Source: Acidobacteriota bacterium
GTDB lineage: Bacteria; Acidobacteriota; Blastocatellia; Pyrinomonadales; Pyrinomonadaceae
Reading direction: 5' to 3'
Assembly: GCA_023436495.1 (NCBI GenBank)
Contig: JAEZIT010000125.1
Location: 1 to 64,000 of the forward strand
DNA: 64,000 bases
Positions 43,691-52,756 of the stretch are shown in pieces. The notes below the pieces were generated by a model. The model saw only the letters and a list, made by a program, of their open reading frames with translations. It did no database searches and had not been told where the DNA came from. The translations under genes and the position numbers were made by a program. Every line of letters starts with the position of its first letter. Positions within the stretch are counted from its first letter, which is position 1.

Positions 43691-45262
43691 CTAGATGACC
43701 GTCTTTCGTTCTCGTGACCCCGGGATCTGCATTTGGTCGCGATATTTGGCGACTGTTCGCCTGGAGAGTTTAACTCCTTCCTTGCTTAACAATTTGACGA
43801 TCTGATCGTCGGTCAACGGTTTCTTCGTGTCTTCCTCTTCGATCATTTTCTTGATCTTGAGCTTTAGAATGCGCGTCGAAACTTCTTCACCTTCTTCGTT
43901 CAGCATTCCTTCGCTGAAGAAGCGCCTGAGTTCGATAACACCCTGCGGCGTGTGCGCATATTTTCTATTAACGACACGCGAAATTGTTGAGAGGTGCATT
44001 CCGATATCCTCAGCAACGTCTTTGAGCATCATCGGCTTGATATGCTCGACGCCCTTGTCCAAGAATTCGCGCTGGCGTTCGACGATGCACTCAACGACAC
44101 GATAAATTGTCTGCCGTCGGTGCTCTATATTGCGGAGCAGGTCCACCGCCGAACGCACCTTGTCCTTGATAAAATCTTTTGCCTCCTTCGAGGTGTCATT
44201 TTGGTCGAGCAATTGATGGTATGTCGGGCTGATTCGCAGCCGGGGGCTGCCATCGTCCACGAAATACACAATGTACTCGTCTTCGAGCTTCTCAATATAG
44301 ACCTCCGGCGAGACATAAACCGGGTCTTCCGCAGAGTATCGGCGTCCCGGATAAGGGTCAAGGACGCGGATCTTTTTTATTTCATCGTTCAATTTGTGAA
44401 CGTCGATGCCCGTGTCCTTGGACAAGTGCTGGAGACGATGCGGTTGAAGGTCTTCCAAATGATTCTTGACAAGATTTGCTGCAAGGCTCTCGCCTTCGCC
44501 GGCAGCCTGAAGCTGAACGAACAAGCATTCCTTCACATCCTTTGCACCACAGCCGACCGGGTCCAAGTTCATAACCGCCTGACGGGCTTCCTCTACGATC
44601 TCGGGCGAACATTTACACATATCGGCAATCTCTTCAATGCCGACAGTGAGCCTGCCGTCGTCGTCAAGGTTCCCGATTATAAGCGTCGCGGCCCGCTTGA
44701 CGGTCTCGCTGATCTCCAGGAGATTTAGCTGCCATTCCAAGTGTTCGATTAGCGATTCGGAATGTGATAAGAACTGTTCAAAGCTTGGTGCGTCGTCCTT
44801 GTATTCGATCTCCTGGGTTCGATATCCGGGATCGAGATAGTCTTGGAATTCCCGGCCGTAATCGATCTCCTCAAATGCGTCCTCTCGCTCGGACGATGTG
44901 TCGTCACCCGATTCAGCATCACGGTTCCTATCTTCCTCACGCCCGTCTGACGCCGCGGCCGAAAAACTCTCGGTGGAAGCTTCGTCGGGACTCTCCGCAA
45001 AATTGTCAGCGGATCCCGGCACGTTCCCGTTCTCAAATCCGTTTTCCTCACCCGTTGCGTTCTGATCGAGAATGTTGTCGGAAATCTCCTGTACCTCGTC
45101 GCCCGGCATGACTTCCTCGAGAATGGGGTTCGCGACCAGCTCTTGCTCGATGAGTTCGCTTAATTCGAGAGATGTCATCTGCAGCATCTCGATCCGTTGA
45201 CGCAGTTGTGGCGTAAGGACCATCTTTTGCTGCATCGATGTGGTGAGTCTTAGTGATGACAT
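43691..45262 (-). CDS. rpoN: RNA polymerase sigma-54 factor
   Basis: This 523-residue sigma-54 has region I (MSSLRLTTSMQQKMVLTPQLRQRIEMLQM) and a long acidic region II (about 60-145, Glu/Asp-rich). The core-binding domain follows, then the HTH and the RpoN box near the C-terminus (SRRTVAKYRDQ). It directs transcription from -24/-12 promoters with bEBP activators, none of which are encoded in the window. It lies 105 bases downstream of lptB. Confidence 0.93.
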   Translation of the reverse strand: MSSLRLTTSMQQKMVLTPQLRQRIEMLQMTSLELSELIEQELVANPILEEVMPGDEVQEISDNILDQNATGEENGFENGNVPGSADNFAESPDEASTESFSAAASDGREEDRNRDAESGDDTSSEREDAFEEIDYGREFQDYLDPGYRTQEIEYKDDAPSFEQFLSHSESLIEHLEWQLNLLEISETVKRAATLIIGNLDDDGRLTVGIEEIADMCKCSPEIVEEARQAVMNLDPVGCGAKDVKECLFVQLQAAGEGESLAANLVKNHLEDLQPHRLQHLSKDTGIDVHKLNDEIKKIRVLDPYPGRRYSAEDPVYVSPEVYIEKLEDEYIVYFVDDGSPRLRISPTYHQLLDQNDTSKEAKDFIKDKVRSAVDLLRNIEHRRQTIYRVVECIVERQREFLDKGVEHIKPMMLKDVAEDIGMHLSTISRVVNRKYAHTPQGVIELRRFFSEGMLNEEGEEVSTRILKLKIKKMIEEEDTKKPLTDDQIVKLLSKEGVKLSRRTVAKYRDQMQIPGSRERKTVI

Positions 45263-45367
45263 ATTTTGCGATCTTTGCCGATTCGGAGCATCCGGTAAGG
45301 AAGCTCAAGCTGTCCTTCAGCTTGGTTAAATTATAACGATTTTCAGCAGTAAAAGGAAAAGAATGCG

Positions 45368-46153
45368 CTATAAACTGAATCGCTCGCCTAGGTAGAGCCG
45401 CCGCACATCAGCGTCTTCAACAAGCTCTCCGGGCTTTCCGCTGCGCAGTATCCTCCCCTCGGCCATGATATAAGCCCTGTCGGTTATGCCAAGGGTTTCA
45501 CGAACATTATGATCTGTGATCAGGATCCCAATGCCTTGTTCCTTGAGGTAAAGAATGATCTCACGTATGTCGTCAATGGCTAGTGGATCGATTCCGGCAA
45601 ACGGTTCATCAAGCAGGATGTATTGCGGTTCGGTCGCGAGGCACCGGGCGATCTCAACGCGGCGGCGCTCGCCGCCCGAGAGAGCGTCTCCGCGGATCTT
45701 GCGGACGTGCGTAACACCAAATTCTTCGAGCAGCTCTTCCAGCCTTGCGAATCTTGACTCCCGCGACATTTTCATTGTTTCGAGAACGGCAAGGATATTT
45801 TGCTCGGCCGTAAGCTTTCGAAATATGGACGGTTCCTGCGGCAGGTAGCCAAGCCCAAGCCGTGCACGGAGATACATTGGCAGTGTTGTAACGTCGTCTC
45901 CGTTGAGTGTGATGCTGCCATGCTCGGTCCGTTCGAGTCCGACCATCATATAGAAGGTCGTCGTTTTCCCAGCACCGTTAGCGCCGAGCAACCCCACGAC
46001 CTCGCCTTGGCCGACGCCAAGGCTAACATCGTCAACTACACGCCGCCGGCCGTATGTCTTACGCACGGATGATGCGGCAAGCATTGTTGCCGGTGATTCG
46101 GTACGGTGTCCGTTCGTATTCTGTTGTCCCTCTGTTCTCGCAAAGCTTGTCAT
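45368..46153 (-). CDS. lptB: Lipopolysaccharide export ATPase LptB
   Basis: This 261-residue ABC ATPase has Walker A GANGAGKTT, the Q-loop GYLPQEPSIFRKL, signature ALSGGERRRVEIARCLA and Walker B ILLDEPFAGIDP with ITDHNVRE. The C-terminus RRLYLGERFSL is typical of LptB. An N-terminal extension of about 25 residues is polar and nonconserved. It powers LPS export with LptFG, which are not in this window. The LptC/LptA-like gene ends 6 bases before it. Confidence 0.93.
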   Translation of the reverse strand: MTSFARTEGQQNTNGHRTESPATMLAASSVRKTYGRRRVVDDVSLGVGQGEVVGLLGANGAGKTTTFYMMVGLERTEHGSITLNGDDVTTLPMYLRARLGLGYLPQEPSIFRKLTAEQNILAVLETMKMSRESRFARLEELLEEFGVTHVRKIRGDALSGGERRRVEIARCLATEPQYILLDEPFAGIDPLAIDDIREIILYLKEQGIGILITDHNVRETLGITDRAYIMAEGRILRSGKPGELVEDADVRRLYLGERFSL

Positions 46154-46159
46154 TCGCCG

Positions 46160-48787
46160 TTATTCGTTTTTGACCTTATAGACTGAGCGGATTCGGCCCG
46201 TCGTGTTCGCCTTTGTTTTTGCTTCTCCGATTACTCGTTTGTCCCGCAGATACACCGTCATTTGCGCTCCCTGCGACGAACCGTTCACGCCGTCTTCAAC
46301 GCGTGCCGGACTTCCTCTTAATATCACGCTCTCGTCTACTGCCGTGTATTGAGCATAATCGCCAGTCGCTTTTCGGTTAGGCTGTGTGATTATTACGCCG
46401 TCCTCCGCGATCGTTTGCGCGAGCTCGTTTCGTTCGTTAAGGAACACGTTCGCGGTCTTGGCAGTGATCCTGTCCGTGTCCTGTCTAATATCCACGTTCT
46501 CTTCATACCGAAGCAGGCGCGTCTCCCGATTGTAAAGCATTTTCGATGCGGCTGCATAAACCGGCACGTTCCTGTCGACGCCGTTATCGACCCGCTTCGC
46601 ATCGTATAAGAGGCTCTGTACTGCGCCATCGGCAAAAAATTGGCCCTCACGCTGCTGGATCAAAAAGCGGTTCGCGCGAACGTAATTGTTTTCCTGCCAG
46701 CCGCGGGCATTTCCAGTGTAAACCGCGGATTCCGCACGGTGATCGATCTCGGCCGAATCGGCGGTGAGAAATACGGGTTTGTTCGCGTCCGAAAATGGAG
46801 CTGCTCCGCCGGTTTGCTTCTGGCTGTAATAGGTCGTGCTGACGCCGCCGCGAAGATGTGACTTTTGGTTTCGAGTGTCCCAATCGACCTCTTTAGCTTT
46901 GGCGCGGGCCTTCGAATCCCACAGTGTGGGTTCTCCTCCACGGAGCCTTACGACCTCGTCACCAGAGGTAAAGGAAAATTGAGCAGCGATGGCATTTCGG
47001 TCCAGCTCGCTAAACTTGGCGTCTCCAACGGCTTCGAATCGCTCAACATTTCTGGTCGTCTCGCTGAAAAACGCATTCAATCTATCTGCGGTCATGGTCT
47101 GCGTCCCTCTGCCCTGAGCCGCCACAGTAGGAATGCGAATGGTCTTGGTCTTTGTTCCGCCGGTGCACTGTTTGGCATTATTTCCTGCTGAAAAGAAGTC
47201 ACAGTCGAAACGCGGAGCTGTCACCGTAGTGCGATAATTCTCCACAGATGCGGTCAGCGGCTCGATTTGCAATTCGGCGTTTCCAACCGCCTCCGCCTTC
47301 TGCATGAATCGTCCCGAGCCGTCAAAGAACGCTTTTACGGTATCGGCAGTCAGACGTTTGTTCGATGCGCCCGCTGAATTGCTTGGGGCGTCAAGTTGAA
47401 TCGACGTACGCCCTTGTGTATCGATGCGCTCCAACAGGCCCTGGCCTTTGAAACTCACCCGCACCGCATTCGGCGAAATCATCGTGACCTTGGAATAATC
47501 AGCCGACTGGGCAGGCGTGAGTACCGCTGTGCTTTGACCGAGAGCGTTAGCCGCCGTGAGTTGTTGCGCCTCGTCAAACGACGCGTTCAATTCCGCTGCG
47601 GTGATCTCTGACACGCGTTCAGGTGCCGTCTGTTTTAGGTATGCGTTCCCGTATGCCTCTGCGGACCTCAACTTTTTCGAAGCGTACAAAAGTGCGGTTA
47701 TATTCTCGCCCTTGACCAGATCATTAAGCTGCGTGATCTCGGCATTGCCGAACAGGAATATCTTCCCGGCCGCCTGTTCGTAAATCGCTTCGTTCGAACG
47801 AATGTCAACCGGGCGTTCATCTTGGACGGTCACGATGCTAGCGCCCTGTTTAAGCTCGAATCTGTCACTATCTTTCGAGTATGATGCATACCCGGAATCG
47901 ATCTTCGTCGGTTTTCCGCCGTCGGAACTAGTTTCGATACGGACGCTATCGAAAAGTTCGACCTTTGATAGTTTGATATCGCCGTCCTCGGGCCGTTGAA
48001 AGAATACTGTGCCCCGGCCCGCCTCCAGATCGACGTTTTTCGGATCGTCATCGGAGACAATATTCACTTTCATTCCGTTCTGAAGGTCAATACGTTCGTT
48101 GAGCTGGTCGACGGACGCGTAACCGGCACTGATTTGCGCCTCCTGGACGTCAGACGCGGCTGTGTCGGCTGATTTATACGTCGTTATTTGGACATCGCGG
48201 AGCAATTCAAGCTTCTTGTCGGCCACCTTGACAATAGCGCCGAAAGCGTTCCCCTTAACGGTATCTCGTTCAAATTCGACGGCCTCGTCGGCCTCGGCAG
48301 TCTCGTTCGATTTTGTATAGGTTATGTTCTCGGTCTTAACTTTAAGGCGGTCGCGAGTTTCGATTTTCACATTACCGGCGAAATATGCCGTGAAGTTCTT
48401 CTCGGCTTCGGGAATATAAAGCGCTTTGGACGCCGTCATTTTGTCCGAAAGCATTCCGGTTTCATCGAACACTTCAAGAAAAACGTTTTCGAGTTCTTGA
48501 TGATTGTCGGCAAATGTGACGGCTTTGTCGGCTTTGATAAAGTACTTGCGGAGGTCGCCTTCGGTTTCGAGGCGTTCGTATCCACTGACTTCGGCCACGA
48601 TGTCTTTGGAAAGACGGGCGTGCTCGCCTTTAAGGCGAAATTCGCTTCTGTTGCTGGCACGAAAGAACGCAATTGCAATCACCAAGACGGTCAGGATCAA
48701 GGCAGCCGCGGCCGCAACGCGGGCGTATTTAGGGAAATTCGCGCGTCTGTAGAGATGTTTTACTGCCGGATTCGTGTTTACCGCCAC
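46160..48787 (-). CDS. Giant LptC/LptA-like (OstA) LPS-transport bridge protein
   Basis: I place the start at GTG 48785-48787, 4 bases after the recJ stop; a TTG at 48823 would overlap recJ. The product is about 875 residues. A single transmembrane helix (about 24-44) anchors a periplasmic part with an LptC-like first domain (LKGEHARLSKDIVAEVSGYERLE region). Several LptA/OstA-type beta-jellyroll stretches then follow along the rest (e.g. LTADTVKAFFDGSGRF, MTADRLNAFFSE, LTADSAEIDHRAESAVYTG). LptC and LptA are about 190 residues each in E. coli. It lies between recJ and lptB. Confidence 0.82.
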   Translation of the reverse strand: MAVNTNPAVKHLYRRANFPKYARVAAAAALILTVLVIAIAFFRASNRSEFRLKGEHARLSKDIVAEVSGYERLETEGDLRKYFIKADKAVTFADNHQELENVFLEVFDETGMLSDKMTASKALYIPEAEKNFTAYFAGNVKIETRDRLKVKTENITYTKSNETAEADEAVEFERDTVKGNAFGAIVKVADKKLELLRDVQITTYKSADTAASDVQEAQISAGYASVDQLNERIDLQNGMKVNIVSDDDPKNVDLEAGRGTVFFQRPEDGDIKLSKVELFDSVRIETSSDGGKPTKIDSGYASYSKDSDRFELKQGASIVTVQDERPVDIRSNEAIYEQAAGKIFLFGNAEITQLNDLVKGENITALLYASKKLRSAEAYGNAYLKQTAPERVSEITAAELNASFDEAQQLTAANALGQSTAVLTPAQSADYSKVTMISPNAVRVSFKGQGLLERIDTQGRTSIQLDAPSNSAGASNKRLTADTVKAFFDGSGRFMQKAEAVGNAELQIEPLTASVENYRTTVTAPRFDCDFFSAGNNAKQCTGGTKTKTIRIPTVAAQGRGTQTMTADRLNAFFSETTRNVERFEAVGDAKFSELDRNAIAAQFSFTSGDEVVRLRGGEPTLWDSKARAKAKEVDWDTRNQKSHLRGGVSTTYYSQKQTGGAAPFSDANKPVFLTADSAEIDHRAESAVYTGNARGWQENNYVRANRFLIQQREGQFFADGAVQSLLYDAKRVDNGVDRNVPVYAAASKMLYNRETRLLRYEENVDIRQDTDRITAKTANVFLNERNELAQTIAEDGVIITQPNRKATGDYAQYTAVDESVILRGSPARVEDGVNGSSQGAQMTVYLRDKRVIGEAKTKANTTGRIRSVYKVKNE

Positions 48788-48791
48788 CTGC

Positions 48792-50495
48792 TCAATTATG
48801 CGTTCTGAGGTCCTGTACAACAAGCTGAAGCCGCGTATTTCCGTTCCAGGTATTGGCTTCGGCCGTGTAAGCTAATTCGATGCAGGAATTGGGCTTCAGA
48901 GTTCGCCCCTTCGACAGTTCGACCCCGTCCCACCAAACCGCTTCAAATCGGCGTCCTGATTGGTCAAGAAGCGATAGGCGAAGATGTTTCTCTTTCATGA
49001 CAAACGGTTCGTCCCGCAAATAAAGGCCGCGCGTCGCAAAGACAGGCCTTCGATTACCTGCTCCAAACGGTTCAAAACGATCAAGTTCCTCAACAAGTTT
49101 CAGCGAGAGTGTTTCTGTAGAGACTGGAGCGTCAATGATTATCTCGGGAATAAGTTGTTCCTTAGTAAGGTTATCCGCGGCATGGGCGTTCAGCCTCTGT
49201 CTCAATGCATCGATATTTTCGGACCTTATTTTCATCCCTGCCGCGGCGGCGTGTCCGCCGAATTGCTCGAACAACTCGGAACAGCTTTCCAAGGCGTTCA
49301 GGAGATGATAGTCAGCAATGCTACGTGCACTCCCGTGCCCGATCCCGTCCTCGACCGACAGAACGATCGTGGGCCGGTTGAGGCGTTCCGCGATCTTCGA
49401 CGCCGCAAGCCCTATAACACCGCGATGCCAATTATCGCCCGCGACGACGACGAACATTTGCTGGTCAATATTCGCAGTCTCATTAAGAGCGAGTTCGGTT
49501 ATCTTCTTCTGGACGCTCTGCCGCTCGCGGTTTCGACTGTCAAGAAGGTCCGCAAGCCGCCGGGCCGAATTGAAATCTTCGCACTCGAAAAGGTCGACTA
49601 TGTGCCGCGCAATATCCATCCGGCCGGCAGCGTTTATGCGTGGAGCGATTCGAAAGCCTATATGATGGCTCTTCATATCGGACCGACACTCGGCGACTTC
49701 CATAAGCGCCTTCAGTCCGAAATTCTTTGTATTTGAAAGGTCGCGAAGCCCGATCGATACTATCGCGCGGTTCTCGCCGGTAAGGTTCATAATGTCCGCG
49801 ATCGTGCCGATTGCCGTGACCTTCAAAAACGCAGGCACAAGATTTTCGCGGCCCTTTTCCCTAAGCAGAGCATGCGCTAGTTTGAACGCTACTCCAACCC
49901 CTGCAAGGTTTTTGTCCGGGTATTCGCAGCCGGGTTGATTCGGATTTACGACGGCGACCGCCGGCGGATTCCCTTTCACCTCGTCAGACAGGTGATGGTC
50001 GGTAACAATGACATCAAGGCCGTTATCGCGCGCCCATTCAAGCGGTTCAAAGCTGCGAATGCCGCAATCGACGCTAATGACGAGCGTATAACCGTCAAAC
50101 TTTGCTTTTTCGAGTGCAGGAATATTGATACCGTAGCCTTCCGTGAACCTATTTGGAACGTGAAAACCGGATGTGCCGCCAAGTATCTGGATGGTTTTCC
50201 GCAGGACGACCGTACCCGTGGTACCGTCAACATCATAGTCACCCCAAATAAGGATCTTCTCCCTATTCTCGATGGCTTTTAATATACGGGCGACAGCTTC
50301 CTTCATTCCTTTTAGCAGATCGGGTTCGTGAAGGTCATCTGTCGTCGGCGTCAAGAAATGTTCGGCCTTTTCGGGACTGTCATAGCCACGCGCGATCAGC
50401 AAGGCGGCCGCGAGAGGCGAAACGTTTATTTGAGACGCGAGTCGGCTCGCTGCCTCGCGGTCGTGTCTAATGAAATTCCAGCGTTTGGTGCTCAT
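48792..50495 (-). CDS. recJ: Single-stranded-DNA-specific exonuclease RecJ
   Basis: This 567-residue DHH-family 5'-3' exonuclease acts in recombination and repair. DHH motifs are DYDVDGTTG, SVDCGIRSFE, VTDHHL and later HGSARSI and FGGHAAAAGM. The OB-like C-terminal domain (about 460-560) is present. It precedes the LptC/LptA-like gene with a 4-base gap to its likely GTG start. No SD is evident before its ATG. Confidence 0.93.
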   Translation of the reverse strand: MSTKRWNFIRHDREAASRLASQINVSPLAAALLIARGYDSPEKAEHFLTPTTDDLHEPDLLKGMKEAVARILKAIENREKILIWGDYDVDGTTGTVVLRKTIQILGGTSGFHVPNRFTEGYGINIPALEKAKFDGYTLVISVDCGIRSFEPLEWARDNGLDVIVTDHHLSDEVKGNPPAVAVVNPNQPGCEYPDKNLAGVGVAFKLAHALLREKGRENLVPAFLKVTAIGTIADIMNLTGENRAIVSIGLRDLSNTKNFGLKALMEVAECRSDMKSHHIGFRIAPRINAAGRMDIARHIVDLFECEDFNSARRLADLLDSRNRERQSVQKKITELALNETANIDQQMFVVVAGDNWHRGVIGLAASKIAERLNRPTIVLSVEDGIGHGSARSIADYHLLNALESCSELFEQFGGHAAAAGMKIRSENIDALRQRLNAHAADNLTKEQLIPEIIIDAPVSTETLSLKLVEELDRFEPFGAGNRRPVFATRGLYLRDEPFVMKEKHLRLSLLDQSGRRFEAVWWDGVELSKGRTLKPNSCIELAYTAEANTWNGNTRLQLVVQDLRTHN

Positions 50496-50524
50496 CTTGG
50501 AGGGAGGCGTACGGAGTCATTATA

Positions 50525-51418
50525 TCAATGTACGGTCGGATTGATCAGCCCCTGCCACAATAAAATCAAAAGAACGGAACCAAGAATAAGTCGGTAGATG
50601 ATGAATACCGCCGTCGTATTCCGACGCAGGAAGGCCAGCAGAAACCATATTGACAGGTAGCCGACGATCCCGGCTACGATCGTTCCGACCAGTAGCGGCG
50701 TAAAGCTGTCGTCCGGGAGTATCTCCCATGCCTCCTTTAGCTGCAGCAACCCACTGGCAGTGATTGCCGGGATCGACAGCAGAAACGAAAACCTGGCCGC
50801 AGTCTCGCGTTTTTGGCCAGCAAACAATCCACCCATGATCGTAGAGCCCGAACGACTGGCTCCCGGCATTAGGGCTAGAACCTGGGCCAATCCTACCGTG
50901 ATAGCGTCACCAACGCCTAAATGTTTGATATCTTTCCTTTGCGATCCCACAAACTCAGCCAATGCCAGCAATAGAGCGATCGCGATCAGCATCACGGCGA
51001 TGATCCAAAGGTTCTTCGTTCCCTCGCCTTCAATGAAATCTTTGAAAATAAGGCCAAGCGCCCCGATCGGCGCTGACCCAATGATCACAAGCCATCCCAG
51101 CCATGCCTCGTCGGAAAGCCAAATCGGCCTTACTCCGTGAGTACCCGAATAACGCATTCCGCGTTTTCGAGTCAGCAGTGCCCAGTGATCGCGAATGAAT
51201 GCGTTGGTAATGCCAATAATATCCCCTGCGAAATACACAAAAACGGCCGCCAGCGTACCGAGCTGGATGACCGCCATCGTAGCGGTTATTTGCTGCGCAT
51301 CGCCGTTATAAATATTTGTCCAACGACTCGCAAAAACAAGGTGCGCCGTCGAGCTGATCGGAATAAACTCGGTCAATCCCTGAACGATCCCAAGGATGAT
51401 TGCTTGAAGAAGATTCAT
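50525..51418 (-). CDS. uppP: Undecaprenyl-diphosphatase (BacA/UppP)
   Basis: This 297-residue polytopic membrane enzyme has the signature GLTEFIPISSTAHL (catalytic Glu, Ser, His) and PGASRSGSTI (Arg). It recycles undecaprenyl pyrophosphate to the monophosphate for peptidoglycan and LPS precursor carriers. Hydrophobic segments agree with the eight-helix BacA fold. It lies just after the SDR-RNase J group on the same strand and 29 bases before recJ, which suggests shared transcription. Confidence 0.93.
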   Translation of the reverse strand: MNLLQAIILGIVQGLTEFIPISSTAHLVFASRWTNIYNGDAQQITATMAVIQLGTLAAVFVYFAGDIIGITNAFIRDHWALLTRKRGMRYSGTHGVRPIWLSDEAWLGWLVIIGSAPIGALGLIFKDFIEGEGTKNLWIIAVMLIAIALLLALAEFVGSQRKDIKHLGVGDAITVGLAQVLALMPGASRSGSTIMGGLFAGQKRETAARFSFLLSIPAITASGLLQLKEAWEILPDDSFTPLLVGTIVAGIVGYLSIWFLLAFLRRNTTAVFIIYRLILGSVLLILLWQGLINPTVH

Positions 51419-51527
51419 ATGAAAAGCAGTGGCGGAAAGATCGAAATGAATAAATGCGCTTCACATTTTGTAACCTGTTTCAAAGGGTACGTCAAAGGAA
51501 TGAAGAAGATATGAAATATAAATGGGC

Positions 51528-52298
51528 CTATGTTCTATACTTAGCTCGTCCGGCGATCCTGTCGTAAAGCCATGCCGGCATAAATTTTCCTGCCCGGACA
51601 ATTGTGGCAAGCTGCCAGGGAAATGCCGCGAATTTCTTGCGGCGCTCGATCGCATCCAGAAAATGTGGAATCGCGGCGTCGAGTTCCATAAGGAACGGCA
51701 TTTTGTTTTGTCTTCCGGATGTTAACGGAGTCTTGATGAATCCCGGCTGAATGATCGTCACTGAAACGCCGGTTCCCCGGGTGTCGATCCGGACACTCTC
51801 AAAAAACGCGGTCATCGCGGCCTTGCTCGCGGAATATGCTGCCGATTTCGGAAGCCCGCGAAAACCGGCAAGGCTTGAGATGGCCACCAATTGTCCGCTG
51901 TTCCGTCCCAGCATTCCCGGCAATACCGCATGAACGGCGTTTACCGCGCCCATTAAATTCGTCTCGATCACCTGCTTGACCGCTGCCGGGGCTAGGTCCC
52001 TTGTTTCCGGATTATTCCCGCCGATGCCTGCATTCGCGATCAAAATGTCGATCCTTCCGAATTCTCCGGTCAACGCCTTCGCTGCCGCATCAACTGCATC
52101 CGGATCTGTTACATCGCAGGAGAAAACCCGGGCGGTCCCGCCATAATGCTCGCATTGGACTGCCAGTTTTTCAAGGAGTTCGCGACGCCGTGCACCGAGC
52201 CCAACGACCGCCCCGCGTTCCGCCATTGCTTTCGCTAGGCCCTCGCCGATCCCGCTGGAGGCTCCCGTCAAAAATACGACCTTGTCCTTCCAGAACAT
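51528..52298 (-). CDS. Short-chain dehydrogenase/reductase
   Basis: This 256-residue classical SDR has the NAD(P) motif TGASSGIGEG, the NAG segment LIANAGIGG and the catalytic SISSLAG...YSASKAA (Ser, Tyr, Lys). The C-terminal region (WLYDRIAGRAKYRT) is membrane-friendly, as in sterol/fatty-acid-type SDRs. Substrate and direction are unknown. It lies 3 bases after the ACT-domain gene, so the two are probably co-transcribed. Confidence 0.85.
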   Translation of the reverse strand: MFWKDKVVFLTGASSGIGEGLAKAMAERGAVVGLGARRRELLEKLAVQCEHYGGTARVFSCDVTDPDAVDAAAKALTGEFGRIDILIANAGIGGNNPETRDLAPAAVKQVIETNLMGAVNAVHAVLPGMLGRNSGQLVAISSLAGFRGLPKSAAYSASKAAMTAFFESVRIDTRGTGVSVTIIQPGFIKTPLTSGRQNKMPFLMELDAAIPHFLDAIERRKKFAAFPWQLATIVRAGKFMPAWLYDRIAGRAKYRT

Positions 52299-52301
52299 AA
52301 C

Positions 52302-52745
52302 TCAGCAAAGGTCCGCCACGTGCGGTCCCAGTGCCCGAAGCGCATTTGCAAGATCCGCCTGTTTTATCAAAATGTGATCTCGTGAAAATGCAGATAACGG
52401 AATGATGGGTATGCCGGCGTCGGCAAGTATCCCGGAAACCCGTGCTATAAAACCCACGAACGCGAAGTCCATAACCTGATCGAACGTGAGCAGCCGCCAG
52501 CCGCCTTCCATGCGGATGCCGGGCGAACCGTTCCGAAGCAACGCCGCGTCGACGTCGTCGAGCAGCATCGTAACCTCGTGCCGGTCGAACAATATCATGA
52601 ATGGCGCCGTCATTCTTGGGCTAAGTTCCGGATTCTCGAGCAGCTTGAGCCACGACTCCCGGGTTAGCGATACTAGACTAAATGTCTCGGGTGACACCTC
52701 GACCCGGGAGCTGGCCAGCAAGTTTTCAGGAGAATTAACTTCCAC
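52302..52745 (-). CDS. ACT-domain (CASTOR-type) small protein
   Basis: This 147-residue protein resembles the uncharacterised two-ACT proteins similar to CASTOR, with FVGFIARVSGILADAGIPIIPLSAFSRDHILI near the C-terminus. ACT domains usually bind amino acids or other small ligands. No catalytic domain is attached. It precedes the SDR gene by 3 bases and follows RNase J by 11. The ligand is unknown. Confidence 0.7.
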   Translation of the reverse strand: MEVNSPENLLASSRVEVSPETFSLVSLTRESWLKLLENPELSPRMTAPFMILFDRHEVTMLLDDVDAALLRNGSPGIRMEGGWRLLTFDQVMDFAFVGFIARVSGILADAGIPIIPLSAFSRDHILIKQADLANALRALGPHVADLC

Positions 52746-52756
52746 GCGGTAATTTA

